This document shows, piece by piece, positions 33,917-43,712 of a stretch of DNA of 64,000 nucleotides. The DNA is from Mauremys mutica (taxonomy: Eukaryota > Chordata > Testudines > Geoemydidae), in NCBI RefSeq assembly GCF_020497125.1, contig NC_059075.1, positions 44,986,003 through 45,050,002 of the forward strand. Reading direction: 5' to 3'. A model generated the notes under the pieces. The model saw only the letters and a program-made list of their open reading frames with translations, did no database searches and was not told the DNA's origin. Position 1 is the stretch's first letter, and the number at the start of each line of letters is the position of its first letter. A program made the position numbers and the translations under genes.

Positions 33917-35294
33917 TGTATGATGTTGCACTCCATATGTTTATGGAAATATGCTAATGAGTGTGAATAAAATGTAACAAATATGCTTCACGCAAAAGGT
34001 CTCTTGTAAGGTATCATTGCAAAGCTTATAATCTACTGAGTGTGTTCATCTTATTTGTATGAACGTATCATTCTTGTATCTAAAGCTAGAAATATGAAGT
34101 ATTACTCTGAAGTCCTATTGTAATTATGCAAAGTGTGGGCAATTAATCGTGCCTTAATGTAAGTGTGGTGCCTTAGAATCTTGATGGCTCCCATTAACTA
34201 GAACAATTTGTTGTAAATGGCTCTGTTTTCTTGTAAGCCTTCCTGTGTTTGTGGGAGTCAGGTCAGAAAGAATGGAGGTTTAGGGTCTCACAGGACATGT
34301 GACTTTTCACCTGGTACTGGAATCCATCTTAAAACTGGTGCTTTCTATTTAGAAGGAGGAGTGGGAACCCAGAGAGACAAAAAATTCCTGCCTTCAGGGC
34401 CGGCTCCGGGGGTTTTGCTACCCCAAGCAGCCAAAAAAAAAAAAAAGCCGCGATCGCGATCCCGATCTGCGACAATTCAGCGGGAGGTCCTTCGCTCCAA
34501 GCGGGAGCGAGGGACCCTCTGCCGAATTGCCGCCGAATACCTGGAGGTGCCGCCCCTCTCCAGAGTGGCCACCCCAAGCACCTGCTTGATAAGCTGGTGT
34601 CTGGAGCCGGCCCTGCCTGCCTTGTACCACAGTTCTAAAAGGGGGTTGAACAGAACAAAGGGGGCTGCCAGTCATGAGAAATCCCCTGGTTACCATCTAA
34701 TCTGGAACTGTAAGGAGTCTAGTCTGTGAAAGAAGCTTAATGGAACATCTCTGAGGGTGAGATTTACTTGTATTCAGTTTCTTGATGTATTAGGCTTAGA
34801 CTTGCGTGTTTTGTTTTATTTTGCTTGGTAACTTACTTTGGTCTGTCTGTTATTACTTGAAACCATTTAAATCCTGCTTTTTATACTTAATAAAATCACT
34901 TTTGTTTATTAACTAACCCAGAGTAAGTGATTAATACCCGGGGGAGCAAATAGCTGTGCATCTCTCTATCAGTGTTCTAGAGGGTGGACAATTCATGAGT
35001 TTATCCTGTTTAAGCTTTATACAGAGTAAAATGGATTTATTTGGGGTTTGGATCCCATTGGGAAATGGGTGTCTGGGTGCTGGAGATTGAAAACCACTCA
35101 GCTGGTTAGCTATTAAAGCCTGCAGCTTTGGGGACGTGATTCAGACCTGGGTCTGTACTGCAGCAGGCTAGCGTGTCTGGCTCAACAGGCAGGGTTCTGG
35201 AGTCCCGAGCCATCAGAGAAAATGGGATCAGAGGTAATTTCAGCACATCAGGTGTCAGTACTAATGGGATCTCTGTGACCGAAGCACATCACAG
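33917..35294 (+). mobile_element. Solo LTR, ERV-like (copy 2), nested in Gypsy RT
   Basis: Same family and orientation as 19918-21055, with an extra 221-bp hAT miniature element and its duplicated target (34395-34615). A TGTG direct repeat flanks it (33913-33916 and 35295-35298). The edge is ambiguous by a base, because the right end then reads CACAG. It carries an AATAAA signal at 34889-34894. The TATA-like word of copy 1 is not preserved. The Gypsy RT sequence continues on both sides, so this LTR entered an already inserted Gypsy copy. Confidence 0.8.
34395..34615. mobile_element. hAT miniature element (221 bp) with perfect 8-bp target duplication
   Basis: The terminal inverted repeats are CAGGGCCGGCTCC (from 34395) and GGAGCCGGCCCTG (to 34615), perfect over 13 bp. 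The direct repeat CCTGCCTT flanks it exactly (34387-34394 and 34616-34623). Copy 1 of the LTR lacks the element at the matching place, which confirms a clean insertion. The interior has an A-run (about 34433-34445), a 'gcgatcgcgatcccgatc' stretch and inverted 'tcgctccaagcgggagcga' arms. It is non-coding. Confidence 0.95.
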
Positions 35295-35900
35295 TGTGCT
35301 CATGTAGCTTCTGGTTTTCAGAGAACACAAGGATTATCTAAACAGATAACAAATTGGTCCATCATGTCCCAGAAAATGTTGTTCACAAAATGCTGAAACA
35401 TAACTGGAGCATTACATAGCTCAAATGGCATAACTAAGTACTCAAAATGTCCCTGTCAAGCGTGGAACACAGTCTTCCACCCATCACCTTTCTTCACACA
35501 AACTGGCCCATAACTGTGTGAAGGTCCAGGTTAGACAAAACCCTAGCCAATCAAAGTCTCTCAAAAAGTTCATTAATAAGTGGCAAAGGGTGGTGATTTT
35601 GAACTGTCACTCTATTCAGGGGCTAGTAACACAAGAGCACAGGGAGCCATCTTTTTTCCATGGGAAAAAAAACAACCCACAAAAGGATGCCCCCACTGGA
35701 GAAGTGGAAAGATGAATAAATCCTCTCTCTAAATTCTCATGGAGGTAGTCCCAGAGCACCTGGAGTTCCAGTTCTGAAAAGGAGTAAATACAGCCAAAAG
35801 GAATGTCAGACTTGGGCTGCAGGTCAATGGGGCAATCATAACTGTAAAGTGGTGGCAAAACATCTGCCCTCCTTTTGTCAAAGACATCAGCAGTCTTGAT
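35295..35900 (-). pseudogene. Gypsy reverse transcriptase palm and fingers
   Basis: The minus frame 35616-35858 carries 'YDCPIDLQPKSDIPFGCIYS' and 'LERGFIHLSTSPVGASF', then 'KKDGSL'. These are the standard N-terminal RT phrases of vertebrate Ty3/Gypsy elements. Further on, '[20 protein letters not shown]' (about 35370-35440) is the motif before the active site. The active-site YLDD is degraded, reading approximately [10 protein letters not shown]. The frame is then cut by the solo LTR. Confidence 0.87.
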
Positions 35901-36008
35901 ATTTCTCTAAAATATCTGAAGGGGACAAAGGGATGACAGAGATGGTGGCATCTACGTTTAAAGTCCCCCCTTCATCAATTGCATTGTAAGAGGATTCAGG
36001 ACTAATAC

Positions 36009-36347
36009 CTAACCTTGGAAGACATGACTGGCAGCAGAATCTTGAGGTAAAGGGTATTGTGACTCAACTCCACTGGATGTGTGGGTCATGGGCAACCAGC
36101 CAAGGAATATTGAGGATGATAGAGGAATGAGGGGGCAGATTAGTTGACATTTCTGAACCTCCCAGTGGCTCTGGAGAGTGGTCACAGTCAGCAGTGTTGT
36201 CTGATTCATAACTGGGTCAGAGAAGAGGGGGGGGGCATCAATGGATTCTACCAAACCAGGGATGCTGCTACATTGAGTGGGGATGTTATGGGTCCAAGCA
36301 AAATCTAGGTCCATGAAGTTGTCTGAGGACCTTGAATCCACCAGCAT
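36009..36347 (-). pseudogene. Gypsy aspartic protease fragment
   Basis: The minus frame starts 'MLVDSRSSDNFMDLDFAWTH', matching the retropepsin entry of these elements, which normally reads LVDSGASGNFxD. The catalytic Asp of D-S-G is present, but the Gly is replaced (DSR). The rest is open for 112 codons and weakly conserved. Confidence 0.78.
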
Positions 36348-36399
36348 TCTCAGCCCAATCTCAGACCTGGCAAGTTATCGTAATCAAAGAGGAAGCTGG

Positions 36400-37252
36400 A
36401 GGCTTGCTGGCTAGTCACCGCCAGGAAGTACAAGAGGGGCTTTCCTGACTGGGACAGGACAGGAGTCTTACTGGGGCACCCCTGGACATAGTCTAAGACT
36501 TAGTGCTAGCTCCTTTCTGCACCAGTAAGGCAGGGTTGAATTTGGTTGGCTTGTGGGGAATCAAAAACTGGACTCCTTTTGCAGTCACTGTTCAGCCAGA
36601 CAATCACCGATGCTCACGCACAGCTTGACCAGGGGATCTAAGTCAGATGCTGGCCTTACCCATCCTGGCTCTTCATTCAAGCTATGCTGAAAATGGTAGC
36701 TCTGTCGGCCGGTAAGCACTGGAATTCCACAGTGAACCTGGTGACTGGTCTATTTCCCTGGCATACATTCTGAAGCATGCTTTCGGCAGAATGGGAATGG
36801 TCCAGGTCATCCAAAACAATTGCTATGGCTCAACTGAATTCCTCCAGTTTCCTCAGCAAGGGACTGGAAGTCTCCAGGAGGTGGGATGACCGGGCCAGGG
36901 CCTCCCCGGTTAATGGGATGATAATGAGCTCCACTCAGGCCTGGTCAGTGGGAAATGACAGGGATGTAGCATGAACAGGAGTTGGCATCGATTCACAAAG
37001 CTGCATTTCTCGTGGTCATTGTCAAACTGGGCTGGCAGCAGATCTTCAGGTTCTGAGGGATCTGGGTCCAAGATAGCAAGATCTATGCCTACAAGGCTGA
37101 GATCTGGGACTGTAGCCTCTGCAAGGTGTTATTACATCCGTCGGAATGAGGGAGGCCTTAACAGGTGTCAAACCCACAGCCGAAGAAAGTCTGAAGACTC
37201 TCTCCCTTGCACTAATCAAACTGTCAAGTACATGACTGGATGTTGGCAGTCA
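36400..37252 (-). pseudogene. Gypsy gag-like region, decayed
   Basis: Between the 5' LTR and the protease. The minus text at about 36600-36650 reads 'ASDLDPLVKLCVSIGDC', which fits the 'L(D)xLIxLCIRIDxRL' signature of vertebrate Ty3/Gypsy gag. I could not trace a continuous frame or a CCHC knuckle. Plus-strand open frames here (36777-36974, 36971-37369) are shadows. Confidence 0.6.
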
Positions 37253-37700
37253 TGCCTAATGGTGAGATCCATGGGGGGTTCGCCAGGCCTGGAGGCTAGA
37301 GCACAGCCAAGCTGGAGTCAAGAATCAGAGCCTTGGGACACCTGGGGACATAGTCAAGAGCAGAGCTGAGAGTTAGAACCAGTGATCAGAAGCCAGATGC
37401 CAGAGACAATGATCAAGCCAGAGACTTGGTCAGAAAACAGAGCCCAGGGTGTCAAGAATGGAGAAGCATAGGGGCTACAGCAGGCACAAGAGCAGGAGGC
37501 AACAGGAGGCTGGACAAAGAGCAGCTGCAGGCTAGGAATGTGTTGAGCTGCCAGCCAGTTCTGGCTGTTGCTAGGTTAAATAGTAGTTAGCTCGACCCCT
37601 CCACCAATTAGAAAGTACAATCAAATAGGCAGCCCATTAGGATCAGCTGTGTCCAGTGTGTCCCTACTAGATTGCCCTTGTTGCAGCTGGCTCCCTGACA
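37253..37700 (-). repeat. Gypsy 5' LTR (448 bp)
   Basis: Partner of 30422-30874. On the minus strand it begins TGTCAGGGAGCCAGCTGC at 37700 and ends at about 37253 (ATTAGGCA). The two LTRs differ at many positions and by small indels, which indicates an old insertion. Confidence 0.88.
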
Positions 37701-40700
37701 ATAAATCAGTTGATCTACTCACCTTTCCCAAAAATGAAGGTTTTGATGAATCTTTGTAAGGAAACTCCTAAAAATCATTAGAATTGCAGTGTAATCAAAG
37801 TACTTACCCCCATTAACTCTGTGGAACAGAACCAAATGGAAAACTGAGCGAATAAAAATCACTGTTTGTGAGACTGGGCTTTGTTTTTTGGTGAATTTCT
37901 TAAAAGGGTGCCTGCTGCCCAGCATCATTGGCTTGGACTTCAGAGTGAGGGGGCAGGGATGTCTCCCTACAGACACCTGTGAGAAAGATGACTCAGGTCT
38001 AGTAGCCATTTCACCTGTTTTACCCTCCCAGAGTGTTATTTTTTGAGTTAAATCCCACCTTTTAAATTAGCACTTTCATTTTGTATTCTATCTTCCCCCA
38101 GCTCTTATCCCTCTCTAACTGAAAGCAGAGCTCACTCCAACATGAGCTGTGCAACATGGGCATCTTGCAGGCAGCGTCTTTGAGCCTATATCGACTCTTT
38201 TGTGCTTACTGCATTAACTCCATTTGCTCACTCTTCCTGCTGGTAGTTTCCTCCTCCCATCCACTTGTCTGCTACCAGCTAGAGAAAAAGCACAGGAAAT
38301 GCGTGGGTGCAGGGATCTTGCTGTTGCTGGCACAAGAGGGGAAATGAACCAAGATAGTCCTAGGGCTAATCAAGTTGCAATCACACTCCACACAAGCCAG
38401 TGAGTTTGAAAATCACCCCCACCCCCACAGCTGTCTGCTTCACAGTGTGAATCATTCTAAGAATCTGGTGCTCTCCTCCCACCCTTAGTATTAGGGGCAG
38501 CAGAAGAGGGGTAGAAGGAGTAGTGTCCTTGCACAGTAGCTAGATCATTGTCAGATGCTCCTTCTAGTGTGCTAGTGCCAACACCAGCAGAGTGAACTCA
38601 GCAAGTGTTGGCAACAACTAGAATAAGCACCACAGTGTAAAACAGAGATGCTAATTGGAAAGGTTTAGTGTAAAAAGGTAGTTTCATGGCAAAAAGGGGT
38701 TTCCTCTGTTCTAACACTGTGGTCATGCACTATTGCCCCCTCAACATGAGGATACAGATTCCCTAGTTTAGATTGAAACCCCAACCTATTTTTCAAATAA
38801 CTACTTTTTTGTGGTTTTTAAAGTTATTGCAGCTCACAGGTGTATTTCTTAAATGAGAAATGTTCACCGATGTGTGGTGAGAAATCTCGAATGATCTATG
38901 AACCACAGAAAACACTGAGCTCTATACCATATTTGGTGTAAAACCAGAAGAACTGTTTGAGAACAGCCTCAGAAAGGTTAATAAGAAGTTGGCCCACTGA
39001 GACTACTGACATTTATTAGTTATTAGCTGAAATTGATAATGGTGGGCAGGGAAGCGTACTGCTTCTAATCTTTATTCTCTATTACCATTAAACACTGTCT
39101 GATGCCAAACAGTGCCTTGAAATGGAGAAAGGCACTTTAACTTGTTTCAGATGAGCAATTGGGAGTGTGCCAGTTTTGTACATGAACAGTCAGAAGCATG
39201 TTCCTGCACAGCAGGATGTGATCAAACTATTTAGAACTGTAAAACCAGGATTGCTTGCCAATTGCGTTACTGCTTCAATCCAGGGTATTAAAAACAGACA
39301 ATGCTATACTGGCCATGACACTATTGCTTTTCTTCTACAACAAATTCTACACCTTTAATATTAAACTTTGCATAGCAACAGGCTGTACCTTGGTTACAAA
39401 ATACCTACTCAATGGAAGTTAGGGCTGAAAACACAATAAATACATGATCTTTCTGTAGTATGATCCATGCTCTTGGTTGACTTCCTTTAAAAGCACCTTC
39501 AAGCTGTACCGATAAAAATCATTTCTTTTCTTTCCTCAAAAGGGAAGAATTTTTTTTTGCAACGCCTTACTGAGTGCCCCAGTTTCAGCTGCCAAACCTT
39601 TAATCATATTAACATTCCTGTCCAGAAGGTGTAAAATGGCTTATAGCCAGTTGCTACTTTGAGGCATTACACCATATTGCCTCCTGCTGGTAACTATTTC
39701 CTTTAAAGTATTTAATGAAGATTACCAAATTGTGACTACAGTGTGTTGTATTTGTATTAAAAGTTAATCACAAATATATTTGATTACTCAATAAACAAGC
39801 AAGACTTGCGAAGAAAAACAAGAACTACATTACAAACATTTAAATGAACAGGATATTTCCATGAATGGGTTAAGGTTAAACTGAATATAAACCAAGAAAC
39901 TGAAAAGAAAACAGAGAGATGCTGACTGCCATGAGAATGAAGAAATCGAAGAGCAGCCATAAAACAGACAAGTTCTACACCATAACACAGTATCTCTTCA
40001 CTAACAAATGTATCTTGGCAAATACAACGGAATGGTTGTGTTTGTTTGGTTTTTTTTAAAGGGGGTTGACATTGGTGTGTGTGCTGGGGGTGGGAAGGGA
40101 TGGATGTCAATGTTTAGCCATACTTTAGTTGTTTGTTTTTTATTCACTTGAAAATACATACTAAAAGCAGTATCAAATATTTGAGTTTATATCATTTTAT
40201 TTGTTTTCGCACATACAAAATGTAGTTTGCATATTTGCTCAGCAATCTAGTGAATGATCTAAGATTGCGGACACGTGTGCCGCTCGATATGGTGATAACA
40301 GTGTCCATCTTTCTGTTAAGACATGGTGATGACATTTAAAATTTCAAAACAAACAGGGGGATCTAGATATTTGTGATTCAAAGGGTTTTTTTAAAAACAA
40401 CATTTCCTAAAAATTGGTGAGCATTTCTAGATTGTGCAGCAGTAAAAAATGCAAGCAAAATTCAAAGTCACAAAATATAACTAGTTAACTATTGTCAAGC
40501 ATGTGTACAATAGCTGTCTAATTAAATACAATCATCTAATACAATAGAGCCACCACAATGTACTGAAAGGAAAAACAAAACAAACAAAAAACACCCAACA
40601 CACACACCACACCACACACCTGAAAGACTACTTCAAGACAGCCTATATTTACAAGCTCAAAGGGGGGCACCCAATTTATTACAGGGCATCCATTATTTAA

Positions 40701-41395
40701 GAATATTAAATATTGTCCAACTGAAACATAACTGATAAGTTAAAGTTGCATGGCCTTCCGTGTTACAGTTTCTGAATCAGAAAAATCTGAAAACCTATAA
40801 ATAATACCAGAAGAGCTAGATGCTGTTCAGGTAAATTGTAGTTAACAGTCAAGTGTCAGGCTGTGAAGGGACTCATTCAGAAGGTTAATGGATTAGCTTA
40901 ATTAAACATACCCCCTGTAAAACCCTGAAAGCAGGGAGGAAGTGAAATCAGTTATGCTGGTAACTTAAGTGGCACTGTTGCTCCTTCACCAGATACTCAC
41001 AAGTTGTATAGGAGGATGTAGTTTTCACAGAGCCTCACAAATTCTGAACTCTTAAATGCTGTGCTCCAGAGGACAGCTACAGACTACAAATGTCTCCCTA
41101 TGGGTGTGACTGATTGTAACCCGTTTTGGCTCAATTTTTATGATGTGCCTTTATGTGAATGTGATTTTATGTTCACTGAAAATGGAGAGATAGCATCTTG
41201 CAGATGCTAACAACACCCATGACAAGGCCAGATCTAAATGACAATAATTTGGGTTTTATAGTATAATTATAGATATCCCCTGAGTTACCTTCAGTCCCCT
41301 TGTGGTCTAATGCAAGATTCCCTCTTCTGTTCTTCTTGCTAATAAATTGTAATAACTGTTATTACAATCTTAACAAAAGACCAGTAATTTGTATA
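37701..41395. other. Intronic DNA, nothing clear
   Basis: Unrecognised, mostly AT-rich. A mixed A/C low-complexity run lies at about 40568-40620. The stretch 41100-41390 ('tgtgactgattgtaaccc', 'gctaataaattgtaataact') might be a decayed retroelement end, but no partner was found. Open frames at 37719-38009 (-) and 39784-40110 (-) lack domains. Confidence 0.4.
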
Positions 41396-43710
41396 TAGTG
41401 GAGTCACATCTTATGCAAGGGTAAGTTCTAAAATCAGTGTGTAAGGCGAAAATCATGTATAGTCAAAACTACCCTTGAAAATCCCTTAAATCGCCCATAA
41501 AGTACAGTATACTGTACATGGTTTTGTATATACAACCCTGTACAGTAATATGTATAAATGTATAATATATACAGTAATGTACAGTATATAATAAAGTGTA
41601 CATATGCAAAATATAATTTTACAATACTGTATTTTTAATTACAGGGGGTCGTCAGGGCTTGATCCAGGAAACAGAGGTGACGGAGAGCTTGGGTGACGGA
41701 GAGCGAGTCGTAGACGAAATGGTTGGCTCTGGTTCAGCTCAAGAAGTTGATTGCGTAAGTTCATCTGCTGCTGGCTGTTTTTCCTTGAAAAACATGGTGA
41801 TCGGCAACTGTCGCTGTTGTCTCTTGAGCTGCTCAAAGATTTCTTGATACGGTTTCAAATCGTCTGTAATACTCCATGTGATTTTGAGGCTTCGTTCCAT
41901 AGAGGGATCATATTCAGAAATTAAATCATTCAAGTGTTTCGCTGCTTGGAACACTTCAGCAAATTTATGAAGATTCCAACTTGCTGGCTCTTCCTGTTTG
42001 TTGTCATCATCTTTGTCTTCTGTAGACAATTTTATCAGTTCCTCTAACTCTTCATTAGTCAATGTTTCTCTATGGCTCTCAATTAATTCTTCAATTTCTT
42101 CCTCAAGGATGTTGATGAAGCCATCACCACCCACTTGCCTGGCCACCTAAGCAATGCGTTTCACTTCTTTGTCAATGGTCGGGAAACCCTTAAAATCATT
42201 CACACATTCTTTCCATAGGTTCTGCCAACATGCATTGACTGTTTCAGGCTTGATTGCATCCATTGCCTGTTTAATATAAGTGATGAAATCAGCAGTGTTG
42301 AAGGACTTCCAACACTCCATCACATTAAGATTGGGATCAGCATCCATAGTGCTACATATCCGTGAGAATGTAAGCCTCGTGTACGTGGTCTTGAAACAGC
42401 AAATCACACCTTGGTCAAGAGGTTGGAGGATGGAGGTGGTATTGGGGGGGAGAAAGACGACTTCAATGTCATTATGTGCAAACCAGAGTGCCTCAGGGTG
42501 ACCAGGAACATTGTCTACAATCAGCAACACTTTAAAGTCAAGTCCTTTCTCTTCGAGGTACCGCTTGACTTCCGGAATGAAACACTTGTGGAACCAATCC
42601 AGAAATAATGCTGCCGTCACCCAAGCCTTTTTATTTGATTGCCAGAACACAGGCAGAAGATTTTTGTTCTTGCCTTTTAGGGCACGGGGATTTGCAGCCC
42701 TGTAGAGCAAGCCCGGCTTTATTAAAATGCCCAGCCGCATTGCCACAAAACAACACAGTCACATGGTCTTTAGCTGCTTTGAAGCCAGGGGCTTGTCTTT
42801 CTGATTTCAAAATGTAAGTGCAGTTGGGCATTTTTTTCCAGAAGAGCCCAGTCTCATCAGCATTAAAAACTTGTTCCGGAAGATAGCCCTTTTCTTCTAT
42901 GATTTTCTTTAATTGTTCGGGGTAGGCTTTTGCTGCCTCTTCATTTGCAGATGCAGCTTTACCAGTAGTCTGTACGTTTTTGAGGTTGAAGTGGTTCCTA
43001 AAACTGTTAAGCCAACCTTGGCTGGCTTTGAATTCCTTCTCATCAGAAGGCTATCCCTCTTCGGCAGCAGGTTTGAACAGCGCATAGAGGCTAAGAGCCT
43101 TTTCTCGCAACGTGTTGTCATCAATAGGCACACGTTTATGATTCATGACTTCCAGCCATAAGTGTAATGCCTTTTCAGTCTTCACTAAAGTCTTATCATG
43201 CACCTGGCTCATCACTTTAGCAGTTATTGGAGCACTTGATGCCACGGCTTGACGAATTTCTCTCTCTCTAATCTTGATGGCACAGAAGCTAGATTCGTTG
43301 TGGCCATATTTACGCGCCATGTTGGAGACCAACATACCGTCTCTCAATAAGTCCAACACAGCCAGTTTTGACTCCAGCGTTGGAACAGATCGCTGTTTCT
43401 TCAGCTGAGCACCAGAGGAAGTAGTTGGCTTGCGTTTAGGGGCCATGTTGTACAAAAAATACGTATCTTTAAACACTAGAATCATACTCAGCGCGGCGAG
43501 ATGCTCACACTATGAGAGGCATGCTGGAACTGAGACTGACTGAGGGAACAGCAGATTCACGTCTCCCATCTCACGCTCACTCCGGGGCATAAGCTCATTG
43601 GGTGAAATCGCCCACACTACTTACAGGTATCTTGTTGTTTTTCTTTTTTTTGCCGAGTGCGTATAGTTGAATTCGTGTAAGTTAAATACGCATATGATGC
43701 GACTCGCCTG
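41396..43710 (-). mobile_element. Full-length Tigger/pogo DNA transposon (about 2.3 kb)
   Basis: Inverted ends: the left end begins TAGTGGAGTCACATCTTATGC and the right end, reverse-complemented, begins CAGGCGAGTCGCATCATATGC; they agree at most positions. TA flanks both edges (41394-41395 and 43711-43712), the TA duplication of the Tc1/mariner/pogo group. A single transposase region fills the minus strand, with 5' and 3' untranslated parts of about 0.3 kb. This is the autonomous architecture. It is probably related to the family that would mobilise Tigger-like miniature elements in this genome, though its ends differ from those at 17237 and 23226. Confidence 0.93.
41739..43446 (-). pseudogene. 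Tigger/pogo transposase (DDE), two stops and one frameshift
   Basis: Start ATG at 43446-43444 (MAPKRKPTTSSGAQLKKQRS). The N-terminal helix-turn-helix is followed by a CENP-B-type DNA-binding part ('KALHLWLEVMNHKRVPI'). The catalytic domain has the first Asp in 'FNADETGLFWKKMP', the second in 'LLIVDNVPGHPEAL' and the third in 'PPNTTSILQPLDQGV', the DD30D-like pattern of pogo/Tigger. Order and length (about 570 residues) fit TIGD/jerky relatives. Three lesions are seen: a TAG after 'KPAAEEG' (near 43051), a one-base frameshift near 42735 within 'GNAAGH', and a TAG after 'DKEVKRIA' (42147). Both TAGs are consistent with CAG decay. All three catalytic Asp remain, so it is a recently dead copy. 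Confidence 0.92.
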
Positions 43711-43712
43711 TA

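Larger units (their letters stand above)
30422..37700 (-). mobile_element. Ty3/Gypsy LTR retrotransposon, complete but decayed, with nested insertions
   Basis: Two similar LTRs (37253-37700 and 30422-30874) bracket a minus-strand internal region. Its order is gag-like, protease, reverse transcriptase, RNase H, integrase zinc finger, integrase core and a possible chromodomain-like tail. A purine-rich tract ('agggagaggtgtgg' on the minus strand) sits just before the 3' LTR, as expected for second-strand priming. Two later insertions split it: a solo LTR (33917-35294) in reverse transcriptase, and a CR1 (31885-32680) in the integrase core. Without these it would be about 5.1 kb. Many stops and frameshifts mean it is inactive. 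No clear target duplication is visible at its outer ends. Confidence 0.88.

Noticed and set aside
34217..34729. 170-codon plus-strand open frame
   Set aside because: It runs across the solo LTR and the inserted hAT miniature element, including its A-run; a chance fusion.
19918..35294. The two solo LTRs as the ends of one provirus
   Set aside because: The interval contains CR1, hAT and Gypsy sequence and no retroviral gag/pol/env of that family. The second LTR sits inside the Gypsy element.
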